64,000 nucleotides of DNA from positions 328,001 to 392,000 of the forward strand of contig JACEFZ010006263.1 of NCBI GenBank assembly GCA_014155875.1. Reading direction: 5' to 3'. Positions 54,131 to 64,000 of the stretch are shown here, piece after piece (positions within the stretch are counted from its first letter, which is position 1; each line of letters opens with the position of its first letter). Under the pieces are notes generated by a model. It did not search any database. It was given only the letters and a program-made list of their open reading frames with translations, and had not been told where the DNA came from. The stretch comes from Cepaea nemoralis. Lineage: Eukaryota > Mollusca > Gastropoda > Stylommatophora > Helicidae. The translations under genes were made by a program, and so were the position numbers.

Positions 54131-54844
54131 CATGTAACTTACATCATCATCATAATTGTCAGTTCAAGGACCGGTGTTGAAGTCGTCTAATCATGAAACC
54201 CACACTGTTCTGGTAATACACAAGCAAATAAGACACCTCCAGATCTAACTAACATTCTGACCAAGCCAAGCTACTTTGTATAATGAGACAATTGTTCAAC
54301 TTTTGCCTGTCTTTCAGAACTTGTTTGACCTATCTCAATCAATCAGGTGCCATCTCCACAAACAAGGTTTGCTGCAATGATCTCCTACACTGTCTCTCGC
54401 CTTGATTGGTTATTTTGTCATACTGTTGTTCATCCATCTCTTGATGTTATCTTCCCCACTTGTATCATTGTCTACCTCTTAACTTATCTGTAAAAGTTCA
54501 ATGTTTGCAGATAATGTCAACGCTGTCAGACGAGGGTTCGATGTCTGTGCTCATCATCTTGCTAAGTGAGGAGAAGGCCAGCCACCTATTCCTCCATGTA
54601 GTCAGGCCTACAAAATGTGAAGACCAACAGCATGTTTCTGCTTTGAGACGTGTTGTTCGCTATTTGTACCCTGTTGTAACACCACATCTCAAACGTTTCT
54701 AGTACTTTTGACTTCCTTCAATTTTTACAGCAACTATTTGCCCCTTAAGGAGTTTACTTTAGTGTGTTTTTTATTTGCGCTCGCTAACTTTGAACTCAAT
54801 CATAGTCCACACACACTATTTATAGTAGTGATGCACTGAATTTT
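54131..54844. other. No gene recognised
   Basis: Intronic; no repeat or credible ORF (an 80-codon ORF at 54460-54702 shows no motif). Confidence 0.45.
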
Positions 54845-54883
54845 GTGTATGGATTAGCTTTCCCTATTAACAGTGTCCCTCGC

Positions 54884-56896
54884 CAGTGTTGCCATTTTGA
54901 TGCTTTCCGCACCAAATTTAGTGCGTTTTCAAGTCATTTAGTGCGAAAATGTTGCATTTCGCACTGCCGCGCGAATTTGGTGCTTCACAATAATTTTTTA
55001 GTGCTTTTTGGGGGTGGGTAAAAATTACTTTAAAAATCATTTTGGGAACACTAAAAAGCCGAATTTGAACTGAGGCGAGGGAGTAAAACAGTCTTAGTAC
55101 ATTACCGAGCAATATTCATGTAACTCAACTCCTTTTAATACGATTTAGTTGAAGTGAGTGACAGCAACGCGCGGGCAATATGCAATGCGTTAAAAGATTG
55201 TTTACACAAGAATGGACTTGAGTTGCAAAGACTAGTTGCACTCGGCACTGACAATGCGTCTGTCATGACAGGTGTAAACAATGGAGTATATACAAAATTA
55301 AAATCCAAAGTTCCTCATCTGGTACTAGTTAGGTGTGTATGGCATTCCCTTCAGCTGGCAGTGTCACAGGCTGCAGCTGCTTGTCTGCCCAGGAACATAG
55401 AGTTCTGATTAGAGAAACACATAACTGGTTTTCTCACTCAAGTCTTCGTCAAGTAAAGTACAGGGAGATTTTTGCTTCAATAAATGATGGACAACATCCG
55501 CTGAAGGTTGTTCAATTAAGCCAGACACGATGGATGTCCATTCAATCTGCCATTGTCAGAATATATGCAGCATTGGGTCGAGCTCTGAACTCATTTTGAT
55601 ATAGCAAGAGTCAACGAGCGCTGTTATACAGCAGAACTTCTAAATTCTATATTTAGCGACATGAAAAACTATGTGTATCTCATATTTCTCAAGCATATTC
55701 TCGGAGAAGTTCAAAGTGTGAATAAGAAATTCGAAGCAGATATACAGGATCCAACAAAACTACTCAGCGATCTTGTCCAACTTACTGATTCTATCAGTTC
55801 AAAGATTGCTATTCCTGGGGAAAAAAATAACAGAAAGTGATGCTATTCAAGATTATTTAGATCCTAATCCCAATCTAGGTTATGAGTTTGAGAAAGAAAT
55901 AGCAGGCTACCAGTTTCCTGATGAGAAAGAAATTCGTGGAAGGTGCATCCAGTTTTTAATAGAGCTGTTGACACAGCTGCGTTTACGTTTGCCCGATAAC
56001 GTTCGAGTGTTGTCCATGTCATGTCTTAGTGGAAGTGAATGTCTACAGCCAATGACGCCCTGTATATTGGATCTTGCTAAAATGTTTGTAGAAGATGCAG
56101 CTACTCTCACCCGCATCGATTTCCAGTGGAGAAAACTTCATCATATGCAGTGGACACAGACCTCTGACACACTTGGACTGTGGGCAGAAATAGCCTCATA
56201 CAGGGATGCCACTGGTGAAAATCCTTTCCAAGATCTTACAGATTTAGCTTTAACTGTGCTCATTTTACCTCATTCTAATGCGGACGTGGAGCGTATTTTC
56301 AGTCAGATGGGAGTTATAAAATCAAAATTGCGGAACAGACTGAGCATCAAGAGTTTGACAGCTGTTTTGACTATTAGATATGGAATGAAAAGATATGGCA
56401 AATGCTGTCATGATTATAAACTACCTAAGGATATTCTACGAAAAATTGGATCACAGGAGGCATATACACGTTTCTTTCAATCATCATCATCATCATCATC
56501 GCAGGAGCAAACACAGCAGGAAATAGCTACAGAAACTGAAGAGGAGTTGTCTGACTGGGATTTGGCAGATCTGGAATAAACTTCATTCTAATATTCAGTG
56601 ATAATAATAAATTATAATGTGCTACTTTATAACATTTTGAATGAATACAGCCAGTGCTTGTTTTAGTGCTTTCCCCAAAAAATATTATTGCAATTTAGTG
56701 CTTTTTTGGCTCGAGAGTAGTTCTGATTGGGATTTGGTGGATCTGGAATAAACTTCATCGTAATATGAAGTAATAATAATAAATTATAATGTGCTACCTT
56801 GTAACATTTGTAATAAAAACAGTTGGTGCTTTTTTTTGGTGCTTTCCAAAACTTTTTGGTGCTTTTTTGGGTCATCAAAGGGAGATGGCAACACTG
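54884..56896 (+). mobile_element. hAT-family DNA transposon, 2.0 kb
   Basis: TIRs CAGTGTTGCCAT (54884-54895) and ATGGCAACACTG (56885-56896). TSD TCCCTCGC at 54876-54883 and TCCCTCTC at 56897-56904 (7 of 8). Subterminal repeats TTTAGTGC/TTTGGTGCTTT at both ends. Near the right end a block of about 170 bp is duplicated (AAACTTCATTCTAATATTCA at 56578, AAACTTCATCGTAATATGAA at 56751). Confidence 0.9.
55154..56579 (+). pseudogene. hAT transposase, broken, N-terminus deleted
   Basis: ALGTDNASVMTGVNNGVYTK opens mid-catalytic domain at 55239; a frameshift near 55405 leads to RETHNWFSHSS and TRWMSIQSAI; stops 55599-55800; then 55806-56579 is open for about 258 codons with DYLDPNPNLGYEF, LTVLILPHSNADVERIFSQM (dimerisation motif) and KLRNRLSIKSL, a Ser-rich stretch and an acidic end. 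BED finger and first catalytic Asp are missing. Sister family to the hAT at 30.2 kb. Confidence 0.87.
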
Positions 56897-57119
56897 TCCC
56901 TCTCCATCAGGTGAACCACTCCAACTTCAGAGGTACTTGTAATTAACGTCTCCAAGTCAAGAATGACAGGTCAACATTTTAGTCCAGCTGTAAGGTGTAG
57001 GGGTGAACCCCTAACCTCGACATCAGCACACCAGATAGTTAAGAACACTTGTTCTTACCCATTCGACCATGCTAACCCACCTTTAGTGTATTAAATGTGA
57101 ACTTCTAAATCAGTTAACA

Positions 57120-57610
57120 TTAGTGGTACTCATTACAGCAGATGAATGCTGCATTACAAAAGTTAAATGTGGAACAGCTCAAACTAAAGTAACATTTCAC
57201 AAGGTGAAGTTGTGTATTACAGCTATGTACCAGGTAAGAAAAAGAGCTTTTAAAAGTTATATTGAGTCAATCCTGATGTATGGAATCAAAGATATTATGA
57301 CAGAAGTTAACCCATAAAGGGAATTTGTTACACACATTATGAGAAGACAGTCCACTTTCTTTGAGTTTGTCATGAAAAGGGAAAACCGGAGCACTCTGTT
57401 GCAATGCGAAAGCTGGAGAGGAGGGGAAGCAGGGGGAGACCAAGAGAGAAGATGCTGGACAGGTTGACGTCATGGCATGGAGGAATATCAGTATCAGAAA
57501 TGATTGCCAGTACATAAGACTGAAGACTGTGGACAGACATGATCACCAACCCACAAGACATGGGCAATAAGAAGAATGGAACTCTGGGACAGGAGTTTAT
57601 GTTCTTAATT
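57120..57610 (+). pseudogene. RTE-like LINE RT C-terminus, decayed
   Basis: CITKVKCGTAQTKVTFHKVK, ESILMYGIKDI, then in other frames MRRQSTFFEFVMKRE and GSRGRPREKMLDRLTSWHGG. Multiple frameshifts. Confidence 0.7.
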
Positions 57611-57803
57611 TTACTTGATATAAGTGTGTTTCTCTATTGGATCACATTTTTGGCTCTTGTGGTCTAAGATTGTGTCTCAAATTCACATATTCCATATTTT
57701 TTTGGGTGTATTCTTATCTTTCATATTATCATTTTGTATGCCATTTGATTTTATCATGTATAATATAACATTACTGTGATGTGAGTGAGAGAATTAGTGA
57801 TTT

Positions 57804-57824
57804 GGGGGGGGGGGGGGGGGGGGG

Positions 57825-57912
<88 letters not shown>

Positions 57913-57930
57913 AGAGAAAAGAGAGAGAGA
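57804..57930 (+). repeat. (G)n(GA)n microsatellite
   Basis: About 23 G residues followed by about 100 bp of GA repeats. Confidence 0.97.
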
Positions 57931-58089
57931 GTTGAATTGCATCACTAATTTTTATGCTACACAATGTATATGTACAATTTTTTCTCCACTTCATACAATT
58001 TTTGCAAGAATGCTCACGACAATCGTCAGTGTCTCAACTGTGTGTAAAGTGTGGAAGTTTGTTCTTATTAGTTTCAGTGATCACGTGAG

Positions 58090-59512
58090 GCACCATGTAT
58101 GTGTCTAGATGTGAGGATGTTTGTGTGGGTGTGTATGTAAGGGATGTGTGTGTGGGTGTGGGGAATGTATGTGTGGAGGGGTTGTGTGTGGGGGATGTGT
58201 ATGGGTTGATGGGTGATGTGTGGGTGGGTGAAGGGATGTGTAGTCAGTGGGGGATGTATGTGTGTGTGAGGAATTGTGTGTGTGTGGGGGGGGGGGGGAA
58301 TATTTGGGAGGATTATTGAAAGTATGTGGATGTTGGTGGGTTGGGGGTGTGGGTAGGGAATGTGTATTTGGGTGTGTGAATGGGTGTGTAGGAGATTGTG
58401 TGGGTTGGGGGAATAGGTGTGTAATGGGTGTGGGGGATGAGTGTGGGGGGGGGGGGGGGTCTGTGAATGAGATATGTCTGTGTGGGTGGAAGTGTGTGAG
58501 TGTGGATGGGGTAAATGTATGTATGTGTGGGTAGTGAGGATGTTTGTAGGTGGGGGATGTGTGGGTGGGTGGGGAGATGTGTGTGTGGGTGAGCGATGTG
58601 TGGGCGGGGATGTGTATGAGGAATGCATGTGGGGGATGTGTGTTTGTGTGGGGGAATGTTTATGGGTGGAGTTTTGTGTGGGAGGGGAGATGTGTGAGAG
58701 GTGGGGGAGGCGTGGGATATGCAGGTGGATGAAGGATGTATGTGAGGATGGGGGATGTGTGTTTGGCTGGGTGGCTGGGGTGTGTGTGGGTGGGAGGGTA
58801 GATGAGAGATGCATGTGTTGATGGGCGGGTGGGTGAAGTGTGGGTATGAGTGGTGATGGATGAGTACATGAGTGGGTGGATGTGTGTGAGAGATAAGTGT
58901 ATCGGTGGGGGATGTGTGTTTGTGGGAAGATGTGTGTGAGCGACGGATGTATGTGGGTGGTGGGGTGTGTGTAGGTAAGAGGTGTAAGTTTTTGGGTGTT
59001 TATGGGTGGGGGGGGGGGGGGGTTATGTGTGGGCAGGTGGGGAGATGTATTTGTTGGTGGGGATATGTGTATAGGTGGGGGATGTGTAGTTGAGAGGTGG
59101 CGGATATTGGGTGGGTGAGTGAATGTAGGTTGGCTGATGTGTGTGTGGATGGGTGGGGAAAATTGTGAGGGTGCGAGATGTATGTGTGGATAGGTGCGGT
59201 AAGTGTGGGTTGGCGGGGATATGTGTGTGTGGTTTTGTGACGTGTGTTTTGCTGGGTGGTTGCGGGTGTGTGGATGGGTGGTGGAGAATGTGTGGGTGGG
59301 TGTATGCATGTCGGTTACGGGATTGGTGGGAGATGTATGTGTGGGTGGGAAGATGTATGTGTGGGTGGGGAAATGTGTGTGGGTGGGGGAATCAGTGGGT
59401 GGGTGGCAACATGTATGTTTGCCTGGGTCTGTGTGAGTGCATGGAGGTATGTGTGGGTGGGTGGGGGATGTGTGGGTGGCTGCGGGATGTGAGGGTGGAT
59501 GGGGGATGTGTT
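58090..59512 (+). repeat. G-rich GT minisatellite, 1.4 kb
   Basis: Degenerate units of about 20 bp such as GATGTGTGTGGGTGGGGGAT. Dense GGG runs on the plus strand, so G-quadruplex formation is plausible. A 555-codon Pro/Thr/His-rich ORF on the minus strand follows from the absence of stop codons in this repeat. Confidence 0.95.
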
Positions 59513-59519
59513 TCAAAAC

Positions 59520-59785
59520 ATTGCAATATGCACTGTTTATGTTTACAACTTTAATTTGACAATGTTTTTTCCCCCCTATGTGAATGTACCATGCGTAACA
59601 TGCATTGTTTGTGCTTTCAAAATCCATTTGACAATGTTTTTTTCCCCCTATGTAAATGTAACATGCACATTTGATCAATGATAGATGAGTGACTGAAAGG
59701 GCCGAATGTAATGAAAGGGCTGAATGGGCCTGCATGCCCAATTTGTTACCCTTTTAAAATAAAGTTTGTTCGTTCATTTGCTTAC
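59520..59785 (+). mobile_element. Retroelement 3' end with internal duplication
   Basis: An about 75-bp block with TTTGACAATGTTTTTTCCCC occurs twice (59558-59600, 59625-59670), then CCCTTTTAAAATAAAGTTTG and TTCGTTC, a common LINE/SINE 3' end. Confidence 0.5.
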
Positions 59786-60735
59786 ACATGTTCCTCAGTT
59801 TTGGACGGGTAGTACATGGTTCCATCATACAGCTACTGAGTTAAGTGAATGGAGCGACACTGTGAACTGTGGATTTAATGTAAAATGTGTTTACATCTGT
59901 CCACGGTGGTTTGAATTGTGAACGGCATGTTCAGAAAAATGGCGAACAGATGGTTGCTGAACTAGCTGGTTTTGCCTTATACAGTAATTTGTGTGCAACT
60001 GCTGCTTTTCTAGTGACTGCCCTTCCATCAACGATGAAGTGTAATTTTAGTGGCGGACTGTTGTGTTGGCATTCTGGCAGTGGCCTTATGCAAATATATC
60101 TGTGTGTGCTGTTGGTTTGTCAGGACTGTTGTCTGGTCCACTTTTCACCTGGGACAGTGAGGAGCATTTTGTGTGATATTCACTGGCACAGGAACAGGGC
60201 ATTATGGGGTGACCATTTGCCGTGAAGTTGGAACTGCCACTAACTTGTTCTTGCTTGATTTGCTTCACACTGATCTGTCTATATCTGCAATGTTATCTCT
60301 TGTATTTTCTGCATTATTCTGAGTCTTTGGTTTAGCTCTCTGTTCTCGTGTCCCCTGGAACCAAAGGATATCTGAGAAGTACCTCCAATGGCTGAAAGCT
60401 CATGCTCATCTCCACCCCTGGCTATGAGTTATTTGGAACCGGTATGATGCCTGGTTAAGAATCTTCTAGAAGACCGAGTTGTAACTATTGAGCCTGATTC
60501 TTCTTCTTTCGTTGGCTTGAAATTTGTCTGTATTTGCAATGTTGCCTTTTGTATGAATTTCAATATCTTTTTTAGTGGTCAATATAGTTAATCTTGCATA
60601 ATCTATTGTGTCCTGCACTGAGGTGCAGAATAATGATTTGTTCTGGTTTGTCCATAAAGTGGTTATAATTTTGTGCTGGTACTTTCTGATTGATTTGATA
60701 ATTTTTTTTCTTTGTGTGCTATGTTGTGGTATGTC
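59786..60735. other. No gene recognised
   Basis: Intronic or unassigned sequence with short ORFs lacking motifs. Confidence 0.45.
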
Positions 60736-60990
60736 ACCTTTCCAAGTTCAGAAACCACCTTCTGAGCATGAAGCAGACACCATAAGCTCACAGCCACAAA
60801 TCCATCTGTACTTTCTCTTAATAAGTGTCTTCTAAATGGATCCGACGGACCTCAGAAACCACATTTCCACTGCCATTACATGTTTTTCAGCTTGTCTGCT
60901 CATTGTCCCCATTCCACATCCATACATAAGCACAAGTTCTATGCAGTACTTCAACACTTTTTGTCAATGTTCCTACCACTAGCTATTTCC
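60736..60990 (-). pseudogene. RTE-like LINE RT C-terminal fragment
   Basis: Minus strand: YCIELVLMYGCGMGTMSRQA then EKHVMAVEMWFLRSVGSI and a stop, the region that precedes the basic C-terminus in RTE-like proteins. Confidence 0.7.
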
Positions 60991-61032
60991 CAGCTGTATT
61001 TAACAATACAAGTGAGGGACAAGATTGCTTAC

Positions 61033-61190
61033 CACATTAACTTGATATAAACACTTGTTGGTCATGGGATCCTGGTATTCTGGGGTGATGCCTTTATACT
61101 TATAGTCAACACCATCCTCTAGGGTCTTGCAGGAGCCAAAGTCTACCAGCTTCACTACTCCCGTTTCTGCGTTAAAGCAAACATTCTCCG
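61033..61190 (-). CDS. Kinase-like gene, exon with DFG motif
   Basis: Acceptor TTTCTCACAG, donor GTAAGC. After two bases of a split codon it reads ENVCFNAETGVVKLVDFGSC, where VDFGS is the Mg-binding DFG of protein kinases, and later YKGITPEYQDPMTNKC, the activation-loop end. The usual A-P-E is replaced by a D-P-M-like form, so activity is uncertain. The E-N-V at the start is the end of the catalytic loop (H-R-D-x-K-x-x-N), whose exon lies upstream, beyond the next 2.8 kb or outside the window. First visible of six exons running down to 41763; leaves in phase 0. Confidence 0.87.
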
Positions 61191-61289
61191 CTGTGAGAAA
61201 AATATAAATTCAACTCATATTCTTATCCACTGTTTAAACTCCCTACCTATTTCTATACTGAAACGGAAATATTAATTTCCGAGAAAAAC

Positions 61290-61525
61290 GAGGGAATTTA
61301 AATAGCATGAGAAATAAATTCACTGAAATAGTGTGCAAAATAAATTCACTGAAATAGTGTGCAAAATAAATTCACTGAAATAGTGTGAGAAATACTTCAC
61401 TGAAATAGCATGAGAAATATATACAGGCAAGAAATAAATTCACTCAAATATCATGAGAAATAAATTCACTCAAATAGAATGAGAAATACACACTGAAATC
61501 AATAATGCGAGAAACAAATTCATTG
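61290..61525 (+). repeat. Minisatellite, about 29 bp unit
   Basis: AAATAAATTCACTGAAATAG and TGTGCAA or CATGAGA spacers, about eight imperfect copies. Confidence 0.9.
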
Positions 61526-61539
61526 TCATTGCTGACATC

Positions 61540-62545
61540 GCAGCAGCCAGCTGGAGAAGTTGGAATGCATGAAAAATGAGGCCATGAGAGTTATTTTGGC
61601 ATGCACAAGGGATACACTTTGTCTGTGTGTATGCAACATGTACTCACTCTGCCATCCATATATGATAGGCACAAAGTGCTCCAGGCAAGACTCTACCTAG
61701 GGTCGCAGAGGACAAGAAGCACCCAGTGAACACATTGGATAACACCGGGGATCCAGGTTAATGAGAGACAGTTCTTAGATGGCACAGGCTGAAGTCACAA
61801 TTAGACATGTCTGTGAAATTTGTAAGATAGTGCGGGAAGAGGAATAGGTCATAGTGCCACCTAACAAGGCAGTTTTACATTGGCCCGAGGATGTCAGGAA
61901 TGGATAGTAGGTGAGACAAGTATCTGTGCAACAACTGACAAGTGAAAATTCATGCTCAAGCGATGGGATAATATACACAGATGGATTTGTGTTAAACTGA
62001 GTGGGTGGGGTTTCATTGCATAGGTTAAGGGATGCCATGTAAAAAGGAGAGTCTGGTGTATGATATCAGGATTTCCAGCATTAGAATGGAGGTAGAAGTT
62101 TAACGGTAGCGTACAGATGGCTGGTGATTAGTACAGAACAATATGGATTTGTGATGGACTCGCAAAACATAGAACATAAATGTGGAGTGGCTTGCATTTA
62201 TCGAAAAGTCAAAGGTCAAGAGCATATCGTGGATTTTCTTCCCAGGTCATGGAAATTAACAGGCTGATAGACTGGCAGCTGCTGTTCAGTTGGGTGGTGC
62301 TCTAGATGATGACAAAGCTGATGTGGAGAAGGCTCTCTGGGATTGAGTGGAAAGTACAGCAAAGCAGAGAACCCACATCAGGAGAGAATGATTCAGCGGG
62401 GGTGAGCAGAGGGCCTGAATGACACTCAACATGTAGAGGAACATGCAGGCGGACATCCAATCAGACTGCCACAAGTACACCTTGGCTACTGAAGGAGGGG
62501 ACTGAGCACTTGTGGAAATGTCCCAAGAGCAACGATGTTGATTCT
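61540..62545 (+). pseudogene. I-like LINE 3' part, heavily decayed
   Basis: Frames change often: LECMKNEAMRVILACTRDTL (like ERIQNEAMRIILGCTRDTA of the 9.1-14 kb LINE), VEWLAFIEKSKVK, FFPGHGN, ALDDDKADVEKALWD, and the end EGTEHLWKCPKSNDVDS near 62500-62550. Confidence 0.75.
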
Positions 62546-62589
62546 TGATTTCATATCACAGGAAAGAATTTCAAAGATCATGAATGAAG

Positions 62590-64000
62590 GCTAAAGAAGA
62601 TGATAATGTATGGTACTTACGCTTGGGGGGTACGGGGTGTCAGGCATTGGTAGCACCTTTGATAAGGATGACTCTCATGTCCTTTTCAGGACCCATCCCC
62701 CACTGGTCCAAGCCTGACACCCAACTCGTGCCTGTGGTTCCTAGTAGCTGTCAGCATGCGACAGCGGCCACCCCCCGGACAACAGCTGTCAGAGGCTGGC
62801 TAAACCAGGCATGGGTAGCCGATTTGCTGTCAAACCAAGCGGTAAACTAGGGTATGCCTACCCAGCATGTGAAGACAGGATTCGGCAGACTGCGCGGAAG
62901 AAATCATTCCTGATTCAACGGGCAAGACGGCGTTTACCTGCAAAGCGTTGTGGAACGTAATGAGCACGGCAAGGCACGTAGAGTGCCCTGGTCATCCACT
63001 GCATCTGTATTCATCTCCAGTCGTCTCGACTTGTCTTGCCACTGGACTCAGGCGAGAGAGAGGTCGACGAATTGCGCAACTCTTCCTCACTTTAATCCAA
63101 GTCATCGCGCAAGTCATTCTTCATCCAACGACATATATCACCTTCAAGACTTGTGGCGATGGTTGAGCGGCGAAGCGGCAGGCGTGGGTACGCTGGCAGC
63201 CGTAGTTGCAGACCTGCACACAGGCGGCTCAGGCCATATGGTCGTCTTCTACTGACTGGAGCAGCAGTGGGATTCGGCAGCCCCCTGAGCGACTGAGCAG
63301 CCCCTTATAGGAACACACTGCTCACCTCCATAGCATGAGGAAGGGGCTAGAAAAGGTGCTCTAAACATTGTCTGCTCCATCACTACCTAACCAGCTAACC
63401 GCGGTTGGTGGGTACCCTAACTGCGGTCGACATACAAAAAAAGATAAAACAAGCAAAGCTAAAAGAGTAAACCATATTCTCTTAACAGTTGGAACTTGAA
63501 ATGTACGCACCCTACTTGACAGAGACGGCGCGTCGGGTCCAGAGAGATGAACAGCACTGATTGGGAGAGAGCTGGGCAGGTACAACATCGACATTGCAGC
63601 CTTGAGCGAGACACGACTTGCAGAAGAAGGCCAAATCTGTTAAATAGGTGCCGGCTACACATTTTTCTGGAGTGGAAGGAAAAGCGAGGAAAGACGCCAA
63701 TCCGGTGTGGGATTTGCCATTAAGTCGGCCCTGGTCGGCAAATTAGCTGGATTTCCAAAGGCTATAAACGACAGGCTCATGACCATTAAGTTGCCCCTGC
63801 TGAATGGAAGGAAGCATGCAACCATTGTGAGTGTCTACGCACCAACTATGACCAACGAAGATGATGTCAAGAACAAGTTCTATGAGGACCTGCACAATGT
63901 ATTAACATCTGTTCCCAAAGGAGACAAACTTATACTCCTTGGGGATTTCAATGCCAGAGTAGGCACGGACACCACCTCTTGGAGTGGCATTATTGGAAAG
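62590..64000 (+). mobile_element. RTE-like LINE, 5' part, continues past window
   Basis: A long GC-richer leader (62590-63475) precedes an endonuclease reading frame. The leader is unlike its surroundings in base composition and contains no clear ORF1. Element type judged from the endonuclease only. Confidence 0.7.
63480..64000 (+). pseudogene. RTE-like endonuclease, N-terminal part, three stops
   Basis: One frame: NVRTLLDRDGASGPER, YNIDIAALSETRLAEEGQIC (SETRL carries the catalytic Glu), GAGYTFFWSGRK, VSVYAPTMTNED, LILLGDFNARVG (catalytic Asp-Asn) near 63940. Stops at 63497-63499, 63548-63550 and 63641-63643; open from 63644 to the window end. It could be a decayed copy; the RT lies beyond the window. 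Confidence 0.85.

Larger units (their letters stand above)
54845..57085 (+). mobile_element. SINE-like family C, split by hAT transposon
   Basis: Left part 54845-54883 (TGTATGGATTAGCTTTCCC), right part 56897-57085 (CTCCATCAGGTGAACCACTC, GTCAACATTTTAGTCCAGCT). Together they make one family C unit. Confidence 0.85.

Noticed and set aside
58074..59741. 555-codon Pro/Thr/His-rich ORF on the minus strand
   Set aside because: Coincides with the GT/G-rich minisatellite, which lacks stop codons in that frame; no domain, no splice context.
59887..60225. 112-codon plus ORF
   Set aside because: No recognisable motif; background length for this composition.

Overview
This is eukaryotic, almost certainly metazoan, DNA dominated by transposable elements. 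Evidence: spliced GT-AG exons on the minus strand, many non-LTR retrotransposons (I-like with RNase H, L1/Tx1-like, RTE-like), two hAT transposons, at least four tRNA-related or unclassified SINE families, long micro- and minisatellites, a poly(A)-tailed retrocopy of a nuclear mitochondrial gene, and a Polinton-like DNA element. The mix fits a lophotrochozoan such as a mollusc, but that assignment is inference.

Layout. 1-7.1 kb: an I-like LINE split by a nearly intact I-like LINE with a 13-15 bp target-site duplication (TSD), then an RTE-like 3' end. 7.1-14.1 kb: a fold-back-like repeat carrying a SINE, then a nest: the first 21 nt of U2 snRNA beside a Tx1-like LINE 3' part, interrupted by a minus-strand I-like LINE, itself interrupted by a 1.4 kb palindrome. 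14-26 kb: microsatellites and two near-identical Tx1-like LINEs. The second has its 5' part inverted (twin priming), and an ATP synthase coupling factor 6 retrocopy sits beside it at the same target site. 26.6-27.2 kb: a tandem repeat carrying two hammerhead ribozymes on the minus strand. 30.2-32.3 kb: a hAT transposon. 33-35.8 kb: a large minisatellite and an RTE-like LINE. 36.5-38.1 kb: a 1.6 kb Polinton/adintovirus-like element (TIRs about 150 bp, 6-bp TSD) inside another minisatellite, encoding a broken packaging-type ATPase and two small proteins.

41.8-61.2 kb is the one convincing host gene: six minus-strand exons of a protein-kinase-like gene, from just before the DFG motif to an acidic C-terminal tail of about 45 hexapeptide repeats. 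Reading phases agree across all five introns. Its introns hold SINEs, a second hAT, RTE-like debris and minisatellites. 61.5-64 kb holds a decayed I-like LINE and the 5' end of an RTE-like LINE running off the window.

The most notable objects are the miniature Polinton-like element, the hammerhead-bearing (retrozyme-like) dimer, the twin-primed LINE plus retrocopy sharing one target site, the U2/Tx1 junction, and the kinase gene with its coding minisatellite.
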